From NCBI GenBank assembly GCA_027627225.1, contig JAPFQT010000155.1, positions 405,001 to 469,000 on the forward strand: a DNA stretch of 64,000 nt, in the 5' to 3' direction. Source of the stretch: Congeria kusceri. Its lineage: Eukaryota; Mollusca; Bivalvia; Myida; Dreissenidae. The notes beneath the pieces are model-generated. The model was given only the letters and a program-made list of their open reading frames with translations. It was not told the origin of the DNA and did not search any database. Shown piece after piece: positions 33,898 to 42,563 of the stretch; the first letter of the stretch is position 1, and each line of letters starts with the position of its first letter. A program made the position numbers and the translations under genes.

Positions 33898-34377
33898 ATG
33901 TATGCGTTAAGTGTACTTTTGTATATTTTGTTGGCGAATTCAGCATTTGCCAATGAATGTGAATGTGGTGAACACTGTAAACAGCTAAGCGGATACATCA
34001 ACGCAGATATGAATAAATGCTTCTTTGTAGCGAATATAAACCATATGTATGAACCAGTGTTAAGAGTCCACAATTTAGACACTGAAAACATTGTCATCGA
34101 CAAATTGCTAGGTGGAGCTGTATCAAGTCCAACCTTGTTAGTTATCAATGAGCCAAACTACTCGTTCCAACGGTTAAAGCAAACATGCGTTAGCATAAAC
34201 TGTACACAATCTGTTTATGTTTCGACATGTAAGTGCTCAACAAATGAAAGCATTTTCGAAACCGTTTGGAGCAAAGTGACATTTTTCTTCAAAAACTACA
34301 ACGAGATATTTTGGTGTATTATTGGTTTATTAGCGGTAGTCATTTGTATATTCATAGTGAAATGCGTTCTTTGCTAG
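33898..34377 (+). CDS. Small type I membrane protein with the CxC cysteine block
   Basis: 159 residues. There is a signal peptide (about 1-18) and a C-terminal transmembrane helix (about 136-158) with almost no tail. Directly after the signal come C21, C23, C27 and C41-Phe, the spacing seen at the start of the secreted protein at 23488-24372 and inside the glycoprotein at 6148-7779. It may be a minimal membrane-bound member of that family. Two N-glycosylation sequons lie near residues 101 and 120. Its stop codon overlaps that of the convergent gene at 34374 in a shared CTAG. Confidence 0.7.
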   Translation: MYALSVLLYILLANSAFANECECGEHCKQLSGYINADMNKCFFVANINHMYEPVLRVHNLDTENIVIDKLLGGAVSSPTLLVINEPNYSFQRLKQTCVSINCTQSVYVSTCKCSTNESIFETVWSKVTFFFKNYNEIFWCIIGLLAVVICIFIVKCVLC

Positions 34378-35321
34378 AGGAAAACATTCAAGTTCTTACC
34401 ATCAAAGTATTGTACCATATATGATTCATCATTTTGTATTATAGAAATACGATTCAATAAAACATCAAACAAATCACACTGTTCAGTATTGTCTTGTTCT
34501 TCAAGCCGTTGTTCATACAGACACTCGAGAGTGTTGTCAATCTTGAAAGGTCGGTGCGAATCCAAGAAAAACAGTCTGAAGTTGATGAGCTCTGAAATAT
34601 CTGTGCAGTAGAGGTCGTATGTCAAGCATAACAAGCAGCTGTCCGTTTCTATCGTGTCGGTGAGATAGTCAGACAAGTGCGTCAAATATGATTTGATGTC
34701 AGTTTCATTTTCATGTTTCATAAGTCTAACAAGTTCATAAACAAAGGGTGGATGAGCAATCGAAAACGCGATTTCGCTATTGCAGTTAACAGTAAATTTT
34801 GAACCTGCCAATATTCTTCCTTGGCAGCACACGCGAGAGCATGGGGTGTTTATTAAGTGTACTTTTTCCAGCAGATGTTGATATTCTGGAAATATGTTGC
34901 ACTGATCTTCCAGAAGTTGTAATAACAACGTCTGCCTTGGAACAATAGCTTGCAAAAATGTTTCCAAATCAAACACATTTAGGTCGTTACAGTTTTCACC
35001 GACATGAATGTTCAATTCAGGTTTTCGCTGCCTCACATATTGAACATCACAAAACGGCTTTTTGGTGGCAATATTAAACAAGTGTTGAAATGGTTCGATG
35101 AGGTCGTTTGTATTTTGACCATTCTCCGTATTGGTGATAACAAACAGATCTGAGTTTTGCATAGATCCAATTGTTTCTTGGACGCAGTTCATTTCATTGT
35201 TGAAAGTCATAAGTTCCTCAAGGAAGTCTTGTCCTATCGTTTCCATTTTGACAAATGGTTGAATACCACGATCGCTGCAACTCATATATGTGTTAAACAT
35301 AATGCATTGGTAACTCGCCAT
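34374..35321 (-). CDS. Hypothetical protein, 315 aa
   Basis: 315 residues from the ATG at 35321. It is a soluble, Cys-rich protein (about 17 Cys) with a Cys cluster near 160-180 (Cys-x3-Cys-Cys ... Cys) next to a Gly-rich turn, and a helical C-terminal third. The cluster faintly recalls the zinc-binding region of herpesvirus nuclear egress lamina proteins (UL31 type), but I see no convincing further match. It is divergent from the origin-binding helicase gene (52-base gap) and convergent with the small membrane protein, with which it shares a CTAG stop. Confidence 0.65.
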   Translation of the reverse strand: MASYQCIMFNTYMSCSDRGIQPFVKMETIGQDFLEELMTFNNEMNCVQETIGSMQNSDLFVITNTENGQNTNDLIEPFQHLFNIATKKPFCDVQYVRQRKPELNIHVGENCNDLNVFDLETFLQAIVPRQTLLLQLLEDQCNIFPEYQHLLEKVHLINTPCSRVCCQGRILAGSKFTVNCNSEIAFSIAHPPFVYELVRLMKHENETDIKSYLTHLSDYLTDTIETDSCLLCLTYDLYCTDISELINFRLFFLDSHRPFKIDNTLECLYEQRLEEQDNTEQCDLFDVLLNRISIIQNDESYMVQYFDGKNLNVFL

Positions 35322-35373
35322 ATGTAACGTGCAGTCGCGCTATCGCTAGTGTCATTGCCATCCGAGGACAACG

Positions 35374-37569
35374 ATGGCTATGACGGTCGATAAACTCGAT
35401 TTAGCCGTTTATGGCACCGATTGTGAAGCGTTAGTAAAAGCACTACAACAATCATTTCGAGTCTTTAAACACAACTGCGATAAGCTGCCAAACATTTACA
35501 ACAAATACTTGAAGGAGAAACAGTTTTACTCACTGTATGTTCGCTCACATATGGGTTCTGGAAAGACAACTCAACTTAGGAATATTATACGACACTTCAA
35601 ACGATCATCGATACTATCGAAAAAGGAACTCAAAGCGCTGATTATATCACCACGACAAATGTTCACATCATGTATTGTCAATAAACTGAATGACTTTCAA
35701 GACTATAGACATGTGAAGAAGCCATATTCGTGCATCAAGCATCCTCGACTAGTCGTTCAGGTGCAATCGTTGAGACACTTTGAAGATATTGAAATCGACT
35801 CGTTCAGCGTCAAAGGTTATAGCGTCGTGATACTAGACGAAGCGCATAGCATTGTTGATGAGTTGTTCACAGATCTTATGACTCCTCAACAAAAACGACA
35901 TTCCATAAATACCTTTGTAAAAGTGTTACGTGCTATACCGAGATGGATTTGCTTGGATGCTCATTTGTCGCTCGATTTGATCAACATATTTAAGGCCATT
36001 GATATTTCGAGCGGAATCGACAAACATATGATGTGCTTAATAAACACATATAAACGAGATGACTTCAAGCTCATCTTTTATCGAAAATGTTTGTATTCTG
36101 CATTGGTCATACGATTGCTCAAAGCCAAATTGAACAAATCAGCAACGTTTGCCAAATACAAGCCTTTGTTATGCACACAGAAGATAAAATGCTTATTTGA
36201 CGAAGACCATTCCGATACAACAGAACACATTTTTCGAACAATATACATTAGAGACATGTTGCGGGGAAAGGACAGTAGCGATTTGTTAGTAGACTTACAA
36301 GATGAGTTGGTACGCGGTAAGAAAATCTGCGTTACTACATCGACGAAGAAACAAGCACAACTGCTGTATTCTGTGTTTACATCTTGTGCTTATGAAGTTA
36401 TACTATTAACAAAAGACAGTAGCGAGGAGCAAAAGCGCAACTTTGCCAGCGAACCGGACAAATACATAAAGGGTTGTCAATTGTTCATCTACACAACAGC
36501 ATTCCAAGTTGGAATCGATGTGTCTGCAACTGTTCCCTACTTTGACATCCACTACATATTCATGGAATGCTCAACTAACGTTCCTTCACCTGGTGCTTTC
36601 GTCCAGGCGTTGGGTAGAATACGAACGCTTAAAAGCAACACCTACAAAATTGTGGTAATGGATACTACCAAACGAAATATACTCGAAACGCTAGACAGTA
36701 ACTCCCTTGTTCCTCTGGATCGAAATCTGATCATCCCTGATTGCAATGACAGCATCAAGGAATTGTTGACCAATTTCCATTTCAAAGAACGAGCTATCGG
36801 AAAAAATCCGGTTTTGTATTTGGAGATGTTCATCCGTCTCTTATCGTGTAAAGCTAAACCGTACGCATTGATAAATGGTGAGTTGTTTCCTGTAGACCAG
36901 GTTGTCAACTTTAACAACTTTCAGTATTCATACAACGACTACAACGTGTTTGTTGATACATTTATTAGACAATACGAGCATGAAATTCAACAAGAGTTAG
37001 ACAAGTACATCAACAATATATGGACACGTTTGGAAACCAGCTCTATTTACGTGTCAACGCTAGTCAACAACTTCGATGCCTTCATTCTTCTACCAGATAA
37101 CCTGAGCCGAAGCGAGTGTTTGCTAAAGGTGTGTCAATTCACATCGTTTCCTTTTGGATTTGTATACACATATATTTTTGGTACAGACAACGAATTGAAA
37201 GAAAACTACTGCGAGCAAAATATCAAAACGTACTTTCCAAAGTGCACGTTAAACGATCTGAATAGGCTCAAAGGTGTGTTTGGAACATTCGTGAAATGTT
37301 GCTCAACGAATTCGCCGTGTCGATGGAAACTCATAAAAGACCATTACCAGCTGTTCCTTCATTCGTTCAAGAACGATATTGTGTTCTGTTATAGCAAATT
37401 TGTAAACGTGGTTGTTAGTCGGGCTGCATCTATAGACGATTTGTTTCGGAAACTACTGTCCAAAGCGCTACGAGTGTTTGTATTCAATGACTATGTTGAC
37501 TTAACAGAGTTGAGGTCGTATACAACGATTATAGATGTGGACAAACTGATCAGCTATAACACGACGTAG
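35374..37569 (+). CDS. Origin-binding superfamily 2 helicase (UL9-type)
   Basis: 731 residues from the ATG at 35374. The helicase motifs are in order: motif I Met-Gly-Ser-Gly-Lys-Thr-Thr near 59-65, motif II Leu-Asp-Glu-Ala-His near 154-158, motif III Leu-Asp-Ala-His near 193, a Thr-Ser-Thr-Lys-Lys motif IV region near 317, motif V Thr-Ala-Phe-Gln-Val-Gly-Ile-Asp near 372-380, and motif VI Gln-Ala-Leu-Gly-Arg-Ile-Arg near 411-417. The Arg-Ser-x-Met-Gly-x-Gly-Lys-Thr and Leu-Asp-Ala forms are those of herpesvirus origin-binding proteins. The role is to recognise the origin and open it for the replisome. The C-terminal 280 residues should bind DNA but show no motif I know. Confidence 0.88.
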   Translation: MAMTVDKLDLAVYGTDCEALVKALQQSFRVFKHNCDKLPNIYNKYLKEKQFYSLYVRSHMGSGKTTQLRNIIRHFKRSSILSKKELKALIISPRQMFTSCIVNKLNDFQDYRHVKKPYSCIKHPRLVVQVQSLRHFEDIEIDSFSVKGYSVVILDEAHSIVDELFTDLMTPQQKRHSINTFVKVLRAIPRWICLDAHLSLDLINIFKAIDISSGIDKHMMCLINTYKRDDFKLIFYRKCLYSALVIRLLKAKLNKSATFAKYKPLLCTQKIKCLFDEDHSDTTEHIFRTIYIRDMLRGKDSSDLLVDLQDELVRGKKICVTTSTKKQAQLLYSVFTSCAYEVILLTKDSSEEQKRNFASEPDKYIKGCQLFIYTTAFQVGIDVSATVPYFDIHYIFMECSTNVPSPGAFVQALGRIRTLKSNTYKIVVMDTTKRNILETLDSNSLVPLDRNLIIPDCNDSIKELLTNFHFKERAIGKNPVLYLEMFIRLLSCKAKPYALINGELFPVDQVVNFNNFQYSYNDYNVFVDTFIRQYEHEIQQELDKYINNIWTRLETSSIYVSTLVNNFDAFILLPDNLSRSECLLKVCQFTSFPFGFVYTYIFGTDNELKENYCEQNIKTYFPKCTLNDLNRLKGVFGTFVKCCSTNSPCRWKLIKDHYQLFLHSFKNDIVFCYSKFVNVVVSRAASIDDLFRKLLSKALRVFVFNDYVDLTELRSYTTIIDVDKLISYNTT

Positions 37570-37625
37570 TTAGTTGCTAGACTTCTAGCCAGCATAACAT
37601 ATCTGTAATCACATGTGCAATATAC

Positions 37626-37631
37626 AATAAA
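37626..37631 (+). terminator. AATAAA polyadenylation signal
   Basis: AATAAA 57 bases after the stop of the origin-binding helicase gene. It lies in the 163-base gap before the convergent gene ending at 37733, in which I see no further gene. Confidence 0.5.
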
Positions 37632-37732
37632 ATCAAACAACTGAATAAACATTTCAGCGTTATTATTTCAGACGACATGATTTGCATTTGTGTGACGTGA
37701 ACCATTTTTGGTTGATATACATTTTTTCCTCG

Positions 37733-38422
37733 TTACTGTTGAGATATGCCTTTCTCATTGAGCCGGCGTTCAAATATGGTGCGATTGATATTGACAAATT
37801 TACTCTTATCGTGAGAGTCAATAAAATGATAGCAATAGTTAGCACTGGACGAAGACTGGTCGTTTCTATCACATACGTTAGATCTTCCAGTTTTCAGATA
37901 TCCAGTGTTTTTCTCACAGCTTAGACATCTGTACGAATCAGGAAATCGTTCGTTACCCTGAAGAGTGATATGACTGTATAGCTTAACTAACATCTCTTCC
38001 GTGGATTGCAGAAAACTCATTTTTTCTTCATTTATGTGAAATCGTTTCCAATAATTGAACCATATGGAATCGAACACGTTGCATAAATCTGGTAAAGTAG
38101 TGGCGGTATTCTCAGAACAAAAGTTATCATAAAGCGATTTGTCATCGTGACTCATTTCTATGACTCGAATTAGTCTTTCATACGATACTATACATGCTCG
38201 TAGACTAAACGAGACATTCATGTAAAAATAGTCATATTCAAAATCACCCAGGTTGATCGAAGTAAGAATTTCCAAATTACGTTTGAACGCTGGAAGCAAA
38301 TTGTTTAAAACAGTAAACGACAATTGCTGAGAGGCCTCGGCAAGATATCGACATTTTTCTATCAATGACAATGCAACCAATAATTCACACTGCGTTTCAG
38401 ATCGTAACTCAAACGAAGCCAT
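37733..38422 (-). CDS. Hypothetical protein, 229 aa, with C-terminal Cys/His cluster
   Basis: 229 residues from the ATG at 38422. The first 150 residues are helical. The C-terminal part holds a possible zinc site: Cys-x2-Cys near 167-170, then Cys near 185 and a Cys-Tyr-His pair near 198-200. There is no signal peptide or membrane helix. It lies 46 bases downstream of the pseudo-OTU/death gene on the same strand and may be co-transcribed with it. Family not recognised. Confidence 0.65.
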   Translation of the reverse strand: MASFELRSETQCELLVALSLIEKCRYLAEASQQLSFTVLNNLLPAFKRNLEILTSINLGDFEYDYFYMNVSFSLRACIVSYERLIRVIEMSHDDKSLYDNFCSENTATTLPDLCNVFDSIWFNYWKRFHINEEKMSFLQSTEEMLVKLYSHITLQGNERFPDSYRCLSCEKNTGYLKTGRSNVCDRNDQSSSSANYCYHFIDSHDKSKFVNINRTIFERRLNEKGISQQ

Positions 38423-38468
38423 AACTAACGTTAAACAAAAAACACAACATATTGTTTAATATACAAAT

Positions 38469-39443
38469 TTATTGAACGATCGGTTTGACAACATTGACAA
38501 AACAGTTTGCAATCTTTCGAACGATATCGCATAATTTGTGATTGCATTTTCTGATGTGCATTTGAAGATCTTTATTGGGAATCGTTAGTTCTGTAGCTTC
38601 CTCCATGCCCAAAATCATATAGGCTCGACCGAGAATCACAAAAGGTTCAAATTTGTTTTGTTGGCATATCACGTTGGCTTCTTGGTACCACTCTGAGAAC
38701 ACTTGCTGAAATATTTCTGGTTCGGCCATATCGCGTCGTAGTTTACCAAAGTATTTGTGTTTTGGATATCCTATTAACTCACAAAAATGTTCTGCGTTAC
38801 TCGCGTCTAAGTTATTTATGAACACTTCTTGAAGGAAGTGAAACGAAGAGTAAATGGTCTTTGGATCGCTTTCTGCAGAATTTCTCTTTACACGAAATGG
38901 GAAGGCCGATACTATTGCAAACTGGTATCTACCATTGCCCAAATCATTGGCCGCAATGCAAATGGTTGTCTCTCCGTCGTACGCGTATTCATCAACTTTG
39001 CCTCTTGTCAGTTTATCAACTAATGGGCAAAACGTAAATGCTGGTGTTAGCGTACTTTGACTTGGTATGATGACGTGTATTTTGAGCTGCAAAAATGTAG
39101 CTGCTGCTTTTACTTCAAGAAAAGGTGGTAATGGACTAGGGTCAAAATGTCTAAGCTGTTCATCCACATAACTGGCAATGCAAACATTTTCCTCTTCTTC
39201 TAGCTTTTCATACAGGACTCGATTGCTCCACGAATGTTTCAAAAAATGAAGTATTTCGTGACAGAATTCATGCCTAAATTCAGTAGTTCCAGTTATCGCG
39301 AAAGATAAAGCGGCATACAAATCTCTGCATGGAAGTGTTGATAACCGCCCAGTTTTCATTTGATAAAAAGGTTCTGGAGCCTTGATGTTTAACCTACTTT
39401 GTAAGAGGTTTTGTTGCTGTCGCTTGTTCAGAAAATGATACAT
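38469..39443 (-). CDS. Pseudo-OTU protein with a C-terminal death-domain-like region
   Basis: 324 residues from the ATG at 39443 (a TTG lies upstream in frame). Residues about 29-185 follow the OTU-like pattern of this virus family: a loop then Leu-Tyr-Ala-Ala-Leu-Ser-Phe, a charged helix, Phe-Leu-Glu-Val-x-Ala-Ala-Ala-Thr-Phe-Leu, and an Ile-x-Val strand. At the position of the catalytic Cys there is Asp (D41); the nearby C39 is two residues out of register. Residues about 211-285 match the small death-domain-like protein at 5714-6082 (Ile-Gly-Tyr-Pro ... Glu-Trp-Tyr-Gln). It is divergent from the family member at 39549, echoing the pair at 3641/5714. Confidence 0.7.
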   Translation of the reverse strand: MYHFLNKRQQQNLLQSRLNIKAPEPFYQMKTGRLSTLPCRDLYAALSFAITGTTEFRHEFCHEILHFLKHSWSNRVLYEKLEEEENVCIASYVDEQLRHFDPSPLPPFLEVKAAATFLQLKIHVIIPSQSTLTPAFTFCPLVDKLTRGKVDEYAYDGETTICIAANDLGNGRYQFAIVSAFPFRVKRNSAESDPKTIYSSFHFLQEVFINNLDASNAEHFCELIGYPKHKYFGKLRRDMAEPEIFQQVFSEWYQEANVICQQNKFEPFVILGRAYMILGMEEATELTIPNKDLQMHIRKCNHKLCDIVRKIANCFVNVVKPIVQ

Positions 39444-39548
39444 CTTGATTAGCAAAACACAAACGACAAAAATGAGCTAAATACATTTTTCTCTCAAAAT
39501 AACTATTAACAGCAAATTGTTAGCTAAAAGCCTTAAATAAACCTCATA

Positions 39549-41423
39549 ATGGCAACGTTCGCGGACGATGTATTACCGCTTCCTATCACATATCTCCAGA
39601 GACATAAACTAGCGAAATTGGTTTGGGAAACGGCATTACCAGGCAAACCGTTCCCTGGATTAAAGACACATTTAGAGGTAGCATATGATGGACCGTTTCG
39701 AGTTAAAATACTAGATTCAAACAAGCTTTCCTTCTACAAATCGCTGTCCTGGTATTTATTTGCAACAGAAGACAATTTCAATCTTGTACATAACGCAATT
39801 GTCAAACATGCAAGAGACAATACCTCTGCTTTGAAAAAGATATTCCTGAAAGAAAGGCCGTGTGGTGATGAATCGGAAAATGTGTTTGACTATCTGAGGA
39901 ATTCAGCAAGAACAAATAGAAATGCGTCGTTAATAGATGTTTACACGGCAGCACATTTTCTTAAATTTGGCATCGCGTTATTTGATTCTAGTGAACACAC
40001 AAAAATAACGATGATTGGACCAGAATGCGTTGATAAACATACAGCTAAATCTGACCATCCATTCGCTATTTTGCTATCCTGGTCTTCTAGCGGCGACAAA
40101 AACACGTTTCATTTTGCACCTATAAGATCTTATACTAGAAGCAAACACTCAACAGTAGACGAAGACGATGAACCCGAAAATGAGCAATCGGTTATGAAAA
40201 GCACACAAACTGAATTTGCGTTAAGTTTAACGAAAGAAGAACTAAACTCCAATGTTGTTCTAGCCGACTGTTGTAATAACAGCTATGTAACGATACCATA
40301 TGTAATTGCCAAATCATACTCGGACAATCTAGCCGAATTTGTTGGTGAAATACTGGAAACCAGTATGTCTGTAACCACTTTACAGATACTAAAGGCGTAC
40401 ATGATCGGACCCTCTAAATATCTGAGTAAAGATTTGAATGCTGATCTGTACGAATTCGCTAGGCGATGGAAAATTCAGTCTCTTGTAAACAAAATCGATG
40501 ATCTGGTATATCGCTCGTCGCTTAACAACGTTATAAATTTTGCGAATGACATTAGTTTGTCCGATTCAAGTCAATTCTGCAAGTATATAGAAACTATTTT
40601 ATACCGTTCAAAATTACACGATCTAAAGCGTATACACATTAATTCGAAGAGCGAATGCCACATTAAGCTGAACAGTTTTCTCGACAGAATGATTATTGCT
40701 AAAGAAAACTCAAAACCACTTGCGTCCTGGTACAAGTTACCACACGTTTTAGTTTGTGCCGACACAGAATCTCGATACTTCGGACAGTACTTTAATGGTG
40801 AAACCTGGTGCTCATTGTTTCTCTCTGAATCAATAAAGCGCGTGTTGCCATACTTGGTAGACAACAAGTACTGCGTGTTTGATGACACGTTGTATTTCAT
40901 AAAAGATCAACACACTTTAGGTGAAGTGTATTTGATCAACAATCATAGCGGAATTGTTACTTATAACGACATTCCATCGGGGGTGTCCAATCCAAGAATA
41001 GCAACCACATCGGATAAAACAGCCATGCTATTACTTTCGAACGAAACTGATAGAAAAGTTGCAGAAGTTTTAAAGATGTCTGATAGTCCTGTAACGATAT
41101 CCCCATGGCGAACTATCCCTCCAGAACAATACCAATTTACATTCGTCGAACAAGGGTGTATTTTGTACGAAATAGAGAACTATAAATTAGCACTGAAAAC
41201 CGATGCGGCAAGACCAACACAAGCACTCGTTACTGTTCACTGTTCAGCAAAGTCACCAGAAATCTACCACTATGAAATCACCGACTGTCAAATATTTGCA
41301 GAGCGTCGAGCTACAAACAACATGCATCGAGTACAGATACCTAAACAGAGGAACGAATCGTCAAAATTTTTCATTGTATCTTTGCCAGTTTTTGCTGAAC
41401 ATTTTGCAGCGTACTACGCTTAA
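39549..41423 (+). CDS. Pseudo-OTU / BTB-BACK / kelch-like protein, 624 aa
   Basis: 624 residues. Residues about 45-210 are OTU-like: Asn-Lys-Leu-Ser-Phe-Tyr-Lys-Ser-Leu-Ser aligns with the active-site block, with S61 where Cys should be; a His near the domain end may survive. Residues about 235-370 are the clearest BTB-BACK of the family: a strand-then-helix N-part, Tyr-Glu-Phe-Ala-x-Arg-Trp, then Leu-Asn-Asn-Val-Ile-Asn-Phe-Ala. Residues about 400-600 are kelch-like, with Gln-Tyr-Phe-Asn-Gly-x-Thr-Trp-Cys and repeated Leu-Tyr-Phe strands. Host BTB-BACK-kelch proteins are CUL3 substrate adaptors, so this may redirect or block ubiquitination. The fusion to a dead OTU domain is unusual. Confidence 0.78.
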   Translation: MATFADDVLPLPITYLQRHKLAKLVWETALPGKPFPGLKTHLEVAYDGPFRVKILDSNKLSFYKSLSWYLFATEDNFNLVHNAIVKHARDNTSALKKIFLKERPCGDESENVFDYLRNSARTNRNASLIDVYTAAHFLKFGIALFDSSEHTKITMIGPECVDKHTAKSDHPFAILLSWSSSGDKNTFHFAPIRSYTRSKHSTVDEDDEPENEQSVMKSTQTEFALSLTKEELNSNVVLADCCNNSYVTIPYVIAKSYSDNLAEFVGEILETSMSVTTLQILKAYMIGPSKYLSKDLNADLYEFARRWKIQSLVNKIDDLVYRSSLNNVINFANDISLSDSSQFCKYIETILYRSKLHDLKRIHINSKSECHIKLNSFLDRMIIAKENSKPLASWYKLPHVLVCADTESRYFGQYFNGETWCSLFLSESIKRVLPYLVDNKYCVFDDTLYFIKDQHTLGEVYLINNHSGIVTYNDIPSGVSNPRIATTSDKTAMLLLSNETDRKVAEVLKMSDSPVTISPWRTIPPEQYQFTFVEQGCILYEIENYKLALKTDAARPTQALVTVHCSAKSPEIYHYEITDCQIFAERRATNNMHRVQIPKQRNESSKFFIVSLPVFAEHFAAYYA

Positions 41424-41484
41424 ACGAAAAAACAAGTATATACGCACAAACCATTGTATGATATGTATGTATCACTGTAAAAAT

Positions 41485-42387
41485 ATGGATGATGGTATGC
41501 ATTTCAATGAAAGTCTTGTTTACATAAACAATTTGTCTGTCACGTTTTTTGCACTCGTTTTCTTGCTTTACGGGTTGTTTAATACACAACAAATGATTCG
41601 ATTTTATAAACTGAAGTTTTACGTGGTATTCATAGTTCACTTTTACGGAATGATACTAAATGGACTACACGGTATAGTCGTTCACCACAAGGTCGTAAAT
41701 CTATCATTGGCACTGGAGCTGAGTGTGTTTGCGATACTGTTCTGCATATTTGTTATAACGCTATTTTGGACATACTGGTTTTACCTGAAGCGAATCTACT
41801 CTATGGCGACGGGCTATCCGTTTAAAAGTTTCTCTCGAATTATGCAATGGATGCTGTTTTGGAAAGCCAAACACAGAGATTACTACGATTACGAAAGCAT
41901 GCCAAATGATGACAACACGCTCGATGAATCAGCTTCGTTAGGCGAAGAAGTAGAAGATGAGGACGAAAGTGTTCAATCCACTTGGTTCATGTACATGAAC
42001 TATCAAATTTTAGGCAACTATTTGTTTGCACAAATATTCAACATCTTTGCTCTAATGTGTACATACTTTATCAGATCAATGTCTTATATATCAAACATTG
42101 ACGGAATTGCACATTTAACCTTCCTCAGCATGGGTATGGTTGTGTTTTGCATGATTTTGGGTTATTTCGATTTTAGATACAGACGATTCACCAAGTCGTT
42201 TATCATGCCACATTTAACTTTACTAACGATACTTTTGGCATGGATGATCGAAAACTACAAACGATTCAACAAAGTAAGACCAGAGCCTGTTTCGCTTATT
42301 CTATTTATTGGTACATTTATGCACACAGTGATCAAATTTTCGTTTCTGAGTGAATACACAGGGAGAAAGAGTTTGAAACAAAACTAG
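41485..42387 (+). CDS. Seven-pass membrane protein, 300 aa
   Basis: 300 residues from the ATG at 41485, chosen because a TATA-like box (TATATAC near 41438) puts the transcript start around 41465, and because the context (A at -3, G at +4) is good. The open frame extends far upstream over the previous gene, which I reject. Seven hydrophobic helices are visible at about residues 15-35, 52-73, 78-105, 170-190, 208-230, 242-262 and 275-295. Two glycosylation sequons precede the first. A 60-residue charged, acidic loop separates helices 3 and 4. No GPCR hallmark such as Asp-Arg-Tyr is present. It could be a gM-like envelope protein or a captured receptor; unresolved. Confidence 0.65.
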   Translation: MDDGMHFNESLVYINNLSVTFFALVFLLYGLFNTQQMIRFYKLKFYVVFIVHFYGMILNGLHGIVVHHKVVNLSLALELSVFAILFCIFVITLFWTYWFYLKRIYSMATGYPFKSFSRIMQWMLFWKAKHRDYYDYESMPNDDNTLDESASLGEEVEDEDESVQSTWFMYMNYQILGNYLFAQIFNIFALMCTYFIRSMSYISNIDGIAHLTFLSMGMVVFCMILGYFDFRYRRFTKSFIMPHLTLLTILLAWMIENYKRFNKVRPEPVSLILFIGTFMHTVIKFSFLSEYTGRKSLKQN

Positions 42388-42560
42388 GTAGCTGTCACAG
42401 TATCGATAAGTAGTGTATTGATATTTTTGAAAGCGTATTCTGTATTAGATATTAAAGTTTGCAAACTGACTATGTGTGTCTGTGTTTCTTGAACCCAGAG
42501 TTGAAAGGTTTTGAGTTGATTCAAGATATCGTCGCAAACTGATTCTATCGCAATATCCAT
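42384..42560 (-). CDS. Small coiled-coil protein, 58 aa
   Basis: A 58-residue frame from the ATG at 42560 to a TAG at 42384-42386. It is strongly heptad-like throughout (Ile, Val, Leu at a/d positions, few Pro or Gly). It fills the gap between the kinase stop (42564) and the membrane-protein stop (42385-42387), sharing a CTAG with the latter. Position 3 bases downstream of a co-directional gene, an unbroken frame filling the whole gap and heptad regularity argue that it is real; small size argues for caution. A four-helix or dimeric adaptor role is possible. Confidence 0.5.
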   Translation of the reverse strand: MDIAIESVCDDILNQLKTFQLWVQETQTHIVSLQTLISNTEYAFKNINTLLIDTVTAT

Positions 42561-42563
42561 ACT

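Noticed and set aside
34374..35321. Nuclear egress lamina protein (UL31-type) identity
   Set aside because: Only a loose Cys cluster is shared; no supporting strand or partner gene was recognised.
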